DNA from: Burkholderiales bacterium
GTDB taxonomy: Bacteria; Pseudomonadota; Gammaproteobacteria; Burkholderiales; Usitatibacteraceae
Reading direction: 5' to 3'
Length of the DNA stretch: 9,543 bases
NCBI GenBank assembly: GCA_025350945.1
Contig: JANXWW010000003.1
Span: 1-9,543, forward strand
The notes under the pieces were generated by a model. That model saw only the letters and a list, made by a program, of their open reading frames with translations. It made no database searches and was not told the DNA's origin. The position numbers were made by a program, and so were the translations under genes. Position 1 is the first letter of the stretch. Every line of letters begins with the position of its first letter. Positions 1-7,590 of this stretch are shown here, piece after piece.

Positions 1-1589
1 TCTTTACGATCCGGCATTGCCGCAGACGCAGTGGGATACGGATCAATAATGACCATCATATCCAGCTTTTCCATCGCCTCTTTCATTTCGGTGCCGCGCG
101 TTTGCGAATTCGGCGCATGACCCCAATAAATCATCGCTTTCAAGTTACTTTCCTGATCGATCAATTCATTTTTTTCCATCACGCCATCAATCCAGCGCGA
201 AACCGTCATGCCCGGTTTTTCCATCATGACTTTCGATGCAAATTGGCTCTTCAGCCAATCGTAATCGACGTTCCAGACTTTCGACCAATGTTTCCACGAG
301 CCTTCCGCCAAGCCGTAATAGCCGGGCAAAGAATCAGGGTTTGGGCCGACGTCGGTAGCACCCTGCACGTTATCGTGACCACGGAAAATGTTGGTGCCGC
401 CACCCGCCACGCCTACATTACCCAGCGCCAATTGCACGATGCACGACGCGCGCACAATCGCGTTGCCAATCGTATGCTGTGTCTGGCCCATGCACCACAC
501 GATGGTTGACGGACGATTTTTCGCCATCGTTTCCGCCACTTGATAAACTTCGCCCTCTGGCACGCCGCAGGCTTCTTCAACCGCTTTCGGCGTCCACTTT
601 TTCATCACCTCGTCTTTGATTTTTTCCATACCGTAGACGCGGTTGTTGATGTAGGCTTTGTCTTCCCAGCCGTTATTGAAGATGTGATACAGCACGCCAA
701 ACAAAAATGGAATATCGGTGCCGGAACGAATACGAATAAACTGATCCGCTTTTGACGCGGTGCGTGTGAAGCGTGGATCGACCACGATCATCTTTGCACC
801 GTTCTCTTTCGCATTCAGCATGTGCAACATCGACACCGGATGCGCTTCAGCGGCGTTCGAGCCGATATACATCGCGCATTTGGTGTTCGACATATCGTTG
901 TACGAATTGGTCATCGCGCCATAACCCCAGGTATTCGCCACCCCTGCCACCGTGGTGGAATGGCAAATACGCGCCTGATGATCACAATTATTCGAGCCGA
1001 ACATCGAGACAAACTTGCGGAACATGTACGCTTGTTCGTTGTTGTGCTTGGACGATCCCACCCAATACACCGCATCGGGCCCGAAGTCTTTGCGAATCTT
1101 CATCAGCTTATCGCCGATTTCGTTATACGCTTCTTCCCAGGTGATGCGTTTATATTTGCCATCAACTAATTTCATCGGGTATTTGAGGCGATATTCACCG
1201 TGCCCGTGCTCACGCAGCGCCGCACCTTTGGCGCAATGCGCCCCCAGGTTGATCGGCGAATCGAACACCGGCTCTTGCCGCACCCACACGCCGTTTTGCA
1301 CTACCGCATCAATCGCGCAGCCGACTGAGCAATGCGTACACACGGTGCGTTTGACTTCAATTTTTCCGCCTGCCGCAACCGCATCTGCCAGCGACACCGC
1401 TTCCGCTTTTTTCACCATCGAAAAAGGCAACTGCGATGCAAACGCACCCGCGCCCGCCACCATACCGGAGCGTCGCAAAAACGCACGGCGGTCTACGGTG
1501 CCCAGTACGGCATTCACATTATTTATAAAACCGTTGGCCTTGTTAACGGCGGGTTTAACGACACCAGATGATTTTTTAGTCAATAACAT
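1..1589 (-). CDS. fdhA: Formate dehydrogenase catalytic (alpha) subunit, Tat-exported, Cys-type; partial at 3' end
   Basis: This subunit oxidises formate to CO2 at a Mo/W-bis-MGD centre, probably on the periplasmic side of the membrane. The frame is open from ATG 1589 to the left window edge (about 529 codons seen; the C-terminal part lies outside). An AAGGAGA ribosome site sits at 1595-1601, 5 nt before the ATG. Residues 34-42 (RRAFLRRSG) followed by a small-residue stretch form a twin-arginine signal. C84, C87, C91 and C119 fit the family's N-terminal [4Fe-4S] site, and K121 fits the conserved lysine next to it. ARICHS (207-211) is the active-site motif, with Cys209 where other FDHs have selenocysteine and His210 after it. 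Molybdopterin-binding stretches follow (IGSNAAEAHP, VVDPRFTRTAS, GNVGVAGGG). It is the last gene of the minus-strand set seen here; fdhB and fdhC should follow. The identity is firm; the exact electron acceptor is not visible. Confidence 0.96.
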   Translation of the reverse strand, partial: MLLTKKSSGVVKPAVNKANGFINNVNAVLGTVDRRAFLRRSGMVAGAGAFASQLPFSMVKKAEAVSLADAVAAGGKIEVKRTVCTHCSVGCAIDAVVQNGVWVRQEPVFDSPINLGAHCAKGAALREHGHGEYRLKYPMKLVDGKYKRITWEEAYNEIGDKLMKIRKDFGPDAVYWVGSSKHNNEQAYMFRKFVSMFGSNNCDHQARICHSTTVAGVANTWGYGAMTNSYNDMSNTKCAMYIGSNAAEAHPVSMLHMLNAKENGAKMIVVDPRFTRTASKADQFIRIRSGTDIPFLFGVLYHIFNNGWEDKAYINNRVYGMEKIKDEVMKKWTPKAVEEACGVPEGEVYQVAETMAKNRPSTIVWCMGQTQHTIGNAIVRASCIVQLALGNVGVAGGGTNIFRGHDNVQGATDVGPNPDSLPGYYGLAEGSWKHWSKVWNVDYDWLKSQFASKVMMEKPGMTVSRWIDGVMEKNELIDQESNLKAMIYWGHAPNSQTRGTEMKEAMEKLDMMVIIDPYPTASAAMPDRK

Positions 1590-1604
1590 AACGGTCTCCT
1601 TGGC

Positions 1605-1838
1605 CTACATCCGGGCGGTTTCGTAATACTGTTCAATATGGGCCGTGACATGATAACCCTTCGATTTTTTAGTTTCCGGTGCGGCTGACACCTCAACAAG
1701 GTCTGCAACCGGTGCCACTGTAGCCGTGACCGCCGCTGCCACCACACCCGCAGTACCCAGCGTTGCGCCCAGTAAAAAATTTCTTCGGTTTGTTTTATTT
1801 TCTGGTGTTGTGTTGATGGTATTTTTTGCGCTACTCAT
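1605..1838 (-). CDS. Small Tat-signal protein of the formate dehydrogenase region (TIGR02811-like)
   Basis: This is a 77-aa protein of unknown biochemical role that is typically found just upstream of fdhA and is described as the 'formate dehydrogenase region TAT target'. Residues 17-22 (NRRNFL) plus an Ala/Val/Gly-rich hydrophobic stretch (about 23-43) make a clear twin-arginine signal. The remaining about 30 residues end in a family-like tail (GYHVTAHIEQYYETAR, 61-76). The start is well set: CGGAGG at 1845-1850 lies 6 nt before the ATG. The stop is 15 bp before fdhA, so the two are surely co-transcribed. After signal cleavage almost nothing would remain, so the signal may instead be kept as a membrane anchor. 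This is sometimes called fdhX, but naming varies, so no symbol is given. Confidence 0.9.
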   Translation of the reverse strand: MSSAKNTINTTPENKTNRRNFLLGATLGTAGVVAAAVTATVAPVADLVEVSAAPETKKSKGYHVTAHIEQYYETARM

Positions 1839-1844
1839 GGTGAG

Positions 1845-1850
1845 CCTCCG
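1845..1850 (-). promoter_or_regulatory. Strong ribosome binding site of the small Tat protein
   Basis: The minus strand reads CGGAGG, 6 nt before the ATG at 1838. It is the strongest Shine-Dalgarno match in the minus-strand genes. It suggests this small protein is translated at a high rate compared with the upstream torD-like gene, which starts by overlap with its neighbour. Confidence 0.75.
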
Positions 1851-1900
1851 GTTGATATCGTTGGAGAAAATTGTTGTATTACCTTGGATTAAATTTTACG

Positions 1901-2551
1901 CTAATGCTGTATTTCGAAAGCTTCTGATTCCATTTCAAAAAACTGCTCAGCAAAGCCAGCCACACGTTTATAGTAATTCGATTTTTCATAAACCTGTATT
2001 GCGGTGCAGCACTTAAAAACCCACGGCTTTAAATGCTTTTCAAAAAACACTTTTTGCGCCGCAACATTTGCGGGCGCATCAGCCAGATTGTTCGTAGTGC
2101 CCAATATCAACGCGCGCATAACATCGCATACAGCAGCTAAATGGTCTTCCGACTCGCGCACGTTCGCATCGCGCGCAAAACCCATTTTTGCCAGATCGTC
2201 CCGTAACTCTGCCAGCGGTTTTTCCATCATAAATCCGGCAACATAAAACGAGCCATAGAGAATTACCGGCGGGCGACCAACACCGACAAAAACGGTTTCG
2301 TATTCTTCAACGAGCGCATCGTGCGTGACCACAGATGATGCCGCTGATAATGCGCGCCACGCTTTGGTGAGCTCCATTGAGGCTTCGTCGGTCGGCTCTT
2401 GCGTGATCACGATCGATTGCAGAACACGATCATCCGGCGCACGGGAAAAAAGGTGCGCCAGTAAAGCATAAAAATCCGCGCGAACCTGGTCTTCCACATC
2501 GACCGTGCGTGGGTTTTCGAATGAAATATTTTGCGCAACCGACGCCATCAT
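1901..2551 (-). CDS. TorD/DmsD-family molybdoenzyme chaperone
   Basis: A 216-aa cytoplasmic chaperone that probably binds the FdhA apoprotein and/or its Tat signal until the Mo cofactor is inserted. The length and all-helical look fit the TorD family. Family-like motifs are visible: an N-terminal helix RADFYALLAHLFS (24-36), the EEYETVFVGVGRPPVILYGSFY region (82-103, resembling the family's E-x-x-F-x-G-x-x-x-P-x-x-x-Y-x-S-x-Y pattern), and ESEDHLAAVCDVM (133-145, like the conserved P/S-E-D-H-hydrophobic helix). The ATG overlaps the TGA of the upstream polyferredoxin (ATGA), which implies translational coupling. A second ATG follows immediately, so the start could be one codon later. A gap of 62 bp separates it from the small Tat gene. 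The exact client is inferred from position. Confidence 0.9.
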   Translation of the reverse strand: MMASVAQNISFENPRTVDVEDQVRADFYALLAHLFSRAPDDRVLQSIVITQEPTDEASMELTKAWRALSAASSVVTHDALVEEYETVFVGVGRPPVILYGSFYVAGFMMEKPLAELRDDLAKMGFARDANVRESEDHLAAVCDVMRALILGTTNNLADAPANVAAQKVFFEKHLKPWVFKCCTAIQVYEKSNYYKRVAGFAEQFFEMESEAFEIQH

Positions 2552-4242
2552 GTAATCGTCTTTCCGGTCAATATCGAATATTCATGTTTATTCGACATCA
2601 TGTCGACCACACGACAATCGGCGCACATTTTCAAGCGGTCAAGCTGGCCTGCACCCGCGAACATGGAATGACCTGCCAGTTTGGCCAACATATTGTCGAT
2701 CATCGCTTTGGTGCCCAAAGCCTGGTTGCAGCTAATGCAATTAAACGGTTCAGATTCATTCAACACCACAGATTGTTTACGCGCTTCGGTAAGCAATAAA
2801 CGGGGCGACAACGTGATCGCGTTTTCAGGGCATGTGGTGACACACAAACCACACTGCACGCAATTTCGCTCGATAAAATTGAGTCGCGGATAATCCGCAC
2901 CGTCCATCAACGCCGATTCGGGACAAGCGCCTGCACAGGCGAGGCAGAGCGTGCATTTTTTCGTGTCAACAACGACGTTACCGAAAAGCGCACCCGCTGG
3001 TAGTTTGACTTCGGCAGGCTTTAACTTTGCATGCTGCAATAAATGCTCAACCGCAAATTCAATCGTGCTGCGCTTGTCGTTCGACAGATGAAAAGTTGCT
3101 TTCGTGTTCACCGTTTCAGCGGCAGGTGCATTCCATATTTTCGCTTCAGCCACGTTTGCATCAACCCAGGAAAAATGCGTTCCCGAATAACCCAGCGCAT
3201 GCAAAATCGTTTCTGCCAGCGCCATTTCCGCGCGCGTTGCATCCGCGTATTGCGGCGCAACTGAGTCCGCTCCGAGGATAACCACGCCACCCGCGCCATA
3301 AGCAATCGCGCCCAGTAAAACATCGAGCCCGATGGCCGCCACATGCCAGGCTTCCAGCGGCAACACGTGTGCGGGCAAGCCGCGCGCCATTTTCGCCAGC
3401 GCGTCGCGTCCATCCGTTGCGTTATGAAACAAAATAACGGGTGCTACTGACTTCGGTGCTGCCGCGGAATAAGCGTTGACCAACGCCCGCAACTGCGCGC
3501 CGCGATCACTCACGCGTGGATACTGATACGTCATGGCGCCCGACGGACACACGGTCGCGCACGCGCCGCAGCCCATGCACAAAAATGGATCAACTTTAAT
3601 CTTGTCGCCATCTGAAGAAATAGCTTGGGTGGAACAAATATCGATGCATTGATGGCAGCCGGTTTTTTTGCTGCGACTGTGTGCGCAAATCGATTCCTTG
3701 TACGCAAAAAATTTCGGCTTCTCGAATTCGCCGACCATCTCGGGCAATTCTGCCAGCGCACGCGCAAAAGAATCCGCATTGGCTGCGTGGAAGTAACCTT
3801 GCGGCGGCGAATGCATGGTGAATGCGGGTGCTTCATGTAAATCAAGGACGAGATCAAACGTGGTTTGTTGCGGCGTATCTTCACCGCAGTCAAACGTCAA
3901 CGCGAACGCGCCCAGATAACCGTCGAGGCTGACAAATTTTGCGGAAAGCACTTCCACGTCTGCAAACGTTGGCGGAGCACCGTTCTGGATACGTTTTCCG
4001 TCCCATAAAACAGCGACAGAAAGATAGGGGGATAGCGCGGCAAGCGACTCTTGCAGGGCTGCGTAGGATCGGCTGTCCGCCAAGATCAACAAGCGCCCGT
4101 CTGATTGATAGTCCACACTAGAAACGGGTTCAAAAGCGGGTATGGCCTGCAATGCGGCAAGGGCTGCAGCATGCGTTTGGCCGACAACTTTCTCAGTCGC
4201 TAATTCAGCGTCTGCGTCGCGATTGATAATATTTACGTCCAA
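2548..4242 (-). CDS. Polyferredoxin (four 4Fe-4S motifs) of the FDH cluster, TTG start
   Basis: A 564-aa soluble iron-sulfur protein with no signal peptide, so probably cytoplasmic. Cysteines fall in two ferredoxin pairs. The first pair is C186/C196/C199/C203 (atypical, 9 residues between the first two Cys) and C222/C225/C228/C232. The second pair is C430/C433/C436/C440 and C461/C464/C467/C471. A further C502-x2-C505 and C540-x2-C543 could hold zinc or another cluster. Between the pairs, residues about 266-324 (PVILFHNATDG through GGVVILG) form an alternating beta/alpha region faintly like MvhD-type hydrogenase/heterodisulfide reductase subunits, but without their cysteines. The start is TTG at 4242: GAGGGG (4248-4253) lies 5 nt upstream, and an in-frame TGA lies just before it, so no longer start exists. 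Its role, electron transfer or FDH maturation, is unproven. It overlaps torD by ATGA. Confidence 0.9.
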   Translation of the reverse strand: MDVNIINRDADAELATEKVVGQTHAAALAALQAIPAFEPVSSVDYQSDGRLLILADSRSYAALQESLAALSPYLSVAVLWDGKRIQNGAPPTFADVEVLSAKFVSLDGYLGAFALTFDCGEDTPQQTTFDLVLDLHEAPAFTMHSPPQGYFHAANADSFARALAELPEMVGEFEKPKFFAYKESICAHSRSKKTGCHQCIDICSTQAISSDGDKIKVDPFLCMGCGACATVCPSGAMTYQYPRVSDRGAQLRALVNAYSAAAPKSVAPVILFHNATDGRDALAKMARGLPAHVLPLEAWHVAAIGLDVLLGAIAYGAGGVVILGADSVAPQYADATRAEMALAETILHALGYSGTHFSWVDANVAEAKIWNAPAAETVNTKATFHLSNDKRSTIEFAVEHLLQHAKLKPAEVKLPAGALFGNVVVDTKKCTLCLACAGACPESALMDGADYPRLNFIERNCVQCGLCVTTCPENAITLSPRLLLTEARKQSVVLNESEPFNCISCNQALGTKAMIDNMLAKLAGHSMFAGAGQLDRLKMCADCRVVDMMSNKHEYSILTGKTIT

Positions 4243-4390
4243 GTGAGCCCCTCAGCGATCTCAATCAACGTACCTGTCTTTTTGTAGGTTGCCGCAAGAT
4301 CAGTGCCGTTGTCGTTGGAAATATGCTTACATTTCCCGTAATGAATTGTATGCGCTTTTATCGCTGCTGAATCATCAACGAAGGACAAAC

Positions 4391-4394
<4 letters not shown>
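4233..4394 (-). CDS. Candidate small ORF (53 codons) bridging DUF3306 and polyferredoxin genes
   Basis: This frame fills the otherwise empty 148-bp gap. It opens with GTG at 4394, overlapping the TGA of the DUF3306 gene (GTGA, 4 bp). It closes with TAA at 4233-4235, 10 bp inside the polyferredoxin gene. The product would begin MSLSFVDDSAAIKAH and end IEIAEGLTWT. It is hydrophilic, with one Cys (residue 22) and no signal or membrane helix. I do not recognise it. The start-stop overlaps on both sides are typical of a translationally coupled operon gene. However, no Shine-Dalgarno is visible before the GTG, and a 53-codon open frame can arise by chance. TTG at 4388 is an alternative start. The stretch could instead be only a leader for the polyferredoxin. 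Confidence 0.38.
4248..4253 (-). promoter_or_regulatory. Ribosome binding site deciding the TTG start of the polyferredoxin
   Basis: GAGGGG on the minus strand lies 5 nt before TTG 4242. An in-frame TGA partly overlaps it, at 4251-4253 read in the polyferredoxin frame, which excludes any upstream start. The first in-frame ATG is about 140 codons downstream, well inside the protein. TTG is therefore the most plausible start. Confidence 0.7.
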
Positions 4395-5077
<683 letters not shown>

Positions 5078-5084
5078 AATTAAT

Positions 5085-5582
5085 TCACATTCCGCCTTTG
5101 TAACGACCTTCTTTGCTCTCAAACGATTTCGGTCGAATGCGTTGCTTTTTCTCCGGCGGTTTGTAATTCGCTTCCACCCACACCGATAAAGTTTCATACA
5201 GCGCAGCAGGCATCGGCACGCGTTCCACTTTCTCCTGCGCGTCCATCCAGCGCGCGGCCTCGTTATACGATAGCGTCACCGAATGCGGAATCGCCTCACT
5301 CTCATCCGCATTCCAGCGCCAGGTCGCAAAAATCGACGGCTCCGGCGCGTGAATATTTAAAAAGTAGCCCTCGCCCTCATCGCGAAAAATACCCAGTTCA
5401 AAACCGGGATGCGCAATTTTCTTCGAATCCGTCGTGCCTTTAATTTCCGTCGGCAACTGATAATGCCCTTCATCCGGCACCACCGCCGCAACCTGCCAGC
5501 GCATCGACTGCCAGCGGTTTCTCGTCGGCACTTTTTCCATCACAATCACCACGCGGTATGCAAGTTTTTCCATATCATGCAT
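5085..5582 (-). CDS. DUF3305 family protein, first gene of the FDH operon
   Basis: A 165-aa protein of unknown function that accompanies DUF3306 in FDH clusters. The N-terminal segment YRVVIVMEKVPTRNRWQSMR (9-28), followed by WQVAAVVPDEG, matches the family pattern: a hydrophobic strand, a basic linker and conserved Trp residues. A central strand region (YFLNIHAPEPSIFATWRWN) and a C-terminal RPKSFESKEGR follow. No cysteines, signal peptide or membrane helix are seen. ATG 5582 lies inside the palindrome CATGCATG and has only a weak ribosome site; ATG 5573 (MEKLAYR) is an equally reasonable start. The next gene starts 7 nt after the stop. As the leading gene, it probably shares regulation with all the FDH genes downstream. 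Confidence 0.85.
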   Translation of the reverse strand: MHDMEKLAYRVVIVMEKVPTRNRWQSMRWQVAAVVPDEGHYQLPTEIKGTTDSKKIAHPGFELGIFRDEGEGYFLNIHAPEPSIFATWRWNADESEAIPHSVTLSYNEAARWMDAQEKVERVPMPAALYETLSVWVEANYKPPEKKQRIRPKSFESKEGRYKGGM

Positions 5583-5649
5583 GTTACACCGTGGAAATGA
5601 TTGCTATGCTTTGGGTTTAGTTGCTTCGCTGATACTGCAATCCAAGAAA
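5583..5649. promoter_or_regulatory. Divergent intergenic region between the FDH operon and moaA
   Basis: These 67 bp separate two outward-facing start codons and must contain, or lie next to, the promoters of both transcription units, unless the moaA promoter lies inside DUF3305. I found no convincing -35/-10 pair and no clear FNR-, NarL- or ModE-type operator. It is listed because of its position only. Confidence 0.55.
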
Positions 5650-6732
5650 ATGTCATCCATCACCATCCCGATCTTGAATGAACGCACCTTGCGCATTCCT
5701 GCGCTGAAGGCGGCCACCCATGAGCCACACGACACGCGTGGACGCCGCATTCGCGATCTGCGCATCTCAGTCACGGATCGCTGTAATTTCCGTTGCACTT
5801 ACTGCATGCCGAAAGAAGTTTTTGATCACGATTACGCGTTTTTGCCGCATGATGAATTGCTCACATTCGAAGAAATTACCCGTATCGCGAAAATCTCGGT
5901 GGGCTTAGGCGTTGAAAAAATTCGCCTGACCGGCGGTGAGCCTTTATTGCGCAAAGGAATCGAGAATTTAATCGCCATGTTAGGTGAGATTCCCGGCATC
6001 GATTTAACGCTGACCACCAATGGCTCCGCCTTAAAAACCAAAGCCAAAGCGTTGAAGGCCGCAGGTTTGCAACGTATCACCGTCTCACTTGATTCGCTCG
6101 ATGACGCGACTTTTCGCAAAATGAACGATGTCGATTTTCCCGTCGCCAAAGTGCTTGAAGCGATTGATGCCGCTGCCGATGCAGAATTAACGCCCGTAAA
6201 AATCAACATGGTGGTTAAACGTGGCGTGAACGATCACGATGTCGTCGCCATGGCTAAACGATTCAAAGGCAGCGGCCACATCGTGCGCTTTATCGAATTC
6301 ATGGATGTCGGCGCCACCAATGGCTGGCGGATGGACGACGTAATCCCCTCGGCGGAAATCGTTAAAAAAATCAGCGAAGTATTACCGCTGGAAATCGCCG
6401 ATGCACAATACACCGGTGAAGTGGCAGAGCGCTGGAAATACGTCGATGGCAGCGGCGAAATCGGCGTGATTTCGAGCGTGACGGAAGCGTTCTGCGGCAC
6501 GTGTACGCGCGCGAGATTATCGACGGATGGATCGCTGTTCACTTGTCTGTTTGCGCAGAAAGGTTACGACTTGAAGTCGCTATTGCGCGGCGGAAAAAAC
6601 GATGAAGACATTCGCGATGCGATTGCCGCCATCTGGCAACATCGCAGCGATAATTATTCAGAAATCAGGACTGCCGAAACCGCCGGAGACGCAAACGCGC
6701 GGAAGGTGGAGATGAGTTTTATCGGGGGATAG
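5650..6732 (+). CDS. moaA: GTP 3',8-cyclase MoaA
   Basis: A radical-SAM enzyme that converts GTP to 3',8-cyclo-7,8-dihydro-GTP, the first step of molybdopterin synthesis, in the cytoplasm. With the ATG at 5650 it is 360 aa. C45, C49 and C52 (CNFRCTYC) bind the SAM [4Fe-4S] cluster. C282, C285 and C299 (CGTC followed by a cysteine after 13 residues) bind the substrate-side cluster. RLTGGEPLLRKG and TLTTNGSAL are standard MoaA motifs, and the protein ends in the conserved Gly-Gly. An N-terminal extension of about 30 residues before GRRIRDLRISVTDRC makes it longer than typical short MoaA proteins, as is common in betaproteobacteria. The frame is open back to 5581 with other ATGs, but 5650 avoids overlap with the divergent gene. 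The ribosome site is weak (AAGAAA). Confidence 0.96.
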   Translation: MSSITIPILNERTLRIPALKAATHEPHDTRGRRIRDLRISVTDRCNFRCTYCMPKEVFDHDYAFLPHDELLTFEEITRIAKISVGLGVEKIRLTGGEPLLRKGIENLIAMLGEIPGIDLTLTTNGSALKTKAKALKAAGLQRITVSLDSLDDATFRKMNDVDFPVAKVLEAIDAAADAELTPVKINMVVKRGVNDHDVVAMAKRFKGSGHIVRFIEFMDVGATNGWRMDDVIPSAEIVKKISEVLPLEIADAQYTGEVAERWKYVDGSGEIGVISSVTEAFCGTCTRARLSTDGSLFTCLFAQKGYDLKSLLRGGKNDEDIRDAIAAIWQHRSDNYSEIRTAETAGDANARKVEMSFIGG

Positions 6733-6762
6733 AAAATACGCTCACTTTGCATCCACACCGAT

Positions 6763-6785
6763 GTCACGTAGCGAAGCCACGTGAC
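6763..6785. repeat. Perfect inverted repeat (7-bp arms) in the moaA-DUF2461 gap
   Basis: GTCACGT (6763-6769) and ACGTGAC (6779-6785) are perfect inverted arms around a 9-nt loop (AGCGAAGCC). No T-run follows, so an intrinsic terminator is unlikely. It could be an operator, an RNA hairpin, or a copy of a genome-wide palindromic repeat. The rest of the 82-bp gap (6733-6814) shows no gene. Confidence 0.7.
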
Positions 6786-6814
6786 CTACTGAAACCAAAT
6801 AAACAATTATCAAC

Positions 6815-7477
6815 ATGCACATCCCCGCCCTGCTCCAGTTCCTGAAAGAACTTACCGAAAACAACAACCGTCCGTGGTTTTTGCATAACAAACCGCACTA
6901 CGATATTTTGCGCGAAGAGTTTATTGAGCTCGTTGGCGAAGTCGGTGCGAAGGTAGTGAAATTCGATAAAGAACTCGGCCCGTTCGAACCTAAAAAAGCG
7001 GTGTTCCGCATTTATCGCGATGTGCGTTTTGCGAAAGATAAAAGCCCGTACAAAAATCATATCGGCGCGGTACTGGGCGCTCGTACGACTGACAAGTCGC
7101 GACCTGTTTATTATTTTCATGTCGATCACAAAGGCAATTTGCTGACTGCTTGCGGCGTGTACATGCCTGAGACCGCAGCGATTAAAAAAATTCGCGATTA
7201 CATCGTTGCGGAGCCTGCGAAATTTTCGAAGTTGCTGAAAAATAAATCGATCAACGACACTTTCGGCGGCCTCACCGAGGAAGACCGGATGGCGCGCCCG
7301 CCGAAAGGCTACGCGACGGATTTGCCACATATCGACTACATCAAAAATCGACATTTTTTATGCGAGACTTCAGTGAGTTTAAACAAGCGCGTACCGAAAG
7401 ATTTAGCAGCAGAGATTGCGAAAAATTTTGCAGCGGCCGTGCCGTTGGTGGAGTGGTTGCGGGAGGCGATGAAATAA
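6815..7477 (+). CDS. DUF2461 / TIGR02453 family protein
   Basis: A 220-aa protein of unknown function, a complete member of the DUF2461 family by length and motifs. The N-terminus has LLQFLKELTENNNRPWF (6-22), close to the family signature of a leucine-rich helix, then N-N-R-x-W-F. The central RIYRDVRFAKDKSPYKNH (65-82) is the most characteristic block of the family. Then come the strands VYYFHVDHKGNLLTACGVYMPE (98-119). No signal or membrane helix is visible. The start is ATG 6815, without a clear ribosome site, 82 bp after moaA. No known role ties DUF2461 to molybdenum or formate metabolism, so it may be a passenger in this unit. Confidence 0.9.
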   Translation: MHIPALLQFLKELTENNNRPWFLHNKPHYDILREEFIELVGEVGAKVVKFDKELGPFEPKKAVFRIYRDVRFAKDKSPYKNHIGAVLGARTTDKSRPVYYFHVDHKGNLLTACGVYMPETAAIKKIRDYIVAEPAKFSKLLKNKSINDTFGGLTEEDRMARPPKGYATDLPHIDYIKNRHFLCETSVSLNKRVPKDLAAEIAKNFAAAVPLVEWLREAMK

Positions 7478-7510
7478 ATTTCATTTTTAAACTCTAGCAC
7501 TGGAGCAGCG

Positions 7511-7546
7511 TTTAGAGCATTTTTGCTTGAAAAACCGCTCTGTAAA
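7511..7546. repeat. AT-rich imperfect inverted repeat downstream of the DUF2461 gene
   Basis: The arms TTTAGAGC (7511-7518) and GCTCTGTAAA (7537-7546) are complementary apart from a 2-nt bulge (CA). Inner TTTTT/AAAAA arms (7520-7524, 7530-7534) surround the loop GCTTG. It could act as a weak bidirectional terminator or RNA hairpin between DUF2461 and the small membrane gene. There is no GC-rich stem, so termination is only possible, not shown. Confidence 0.45.
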
Positions 7547-7590
7547 TAGGGTTTACTATTCCATAGCACGTAATACCTTCGGCTGAATTT

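Noticed and set aside
102..1626. Several plus-strand open frames (for example 102-509, 822-1169, 1015-1626) opposite fdhA
   Set aside because: They are antisense shadows of the long fdhA frame, with no recognisable domains and no ribosome sites. FdhA motifs on the minus strand are unambiguous.
4254..4267. FNR-like half match (TTGAT, 4 nt, ATCGC) on the minus strand
   Set aside because: Only the left half-site fits. It sits within the candidate small ORF too close to the TTG start, and no promoter elements accompany it.
5078..5197. Longer DUF3306 start (ATG 5197, 268 aa)
   Set aside because: The extra 40 residues lie wholly inside the DUF3305 coding region except for the last few codons, are basic and unlike the family. 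The family-like N-terminus begins soon after ATG 5077.
5581..5649. Longer moaA start at 5581
   Set aside because: It would overlap the divergent DUF3305 start codon and take up the whole promoter gap. The extra residues show no MoaA similarity.
7511..7546. Confident rho-independent terminator after DUF2461
   Set aside because: The stem is AT-rich and bulged and lacks a GC-rich stem followed by a T-tract. It is kept only as an inverted repeat.
7527..7557. Possible sigma-70 promoter (TTGAAA with TTTACT) before the small membrane gene
   Set aside because: The spacing is 19 nt and the -10 match is poor, and it overlaps an inverted repeat. This is too weak to annotate.
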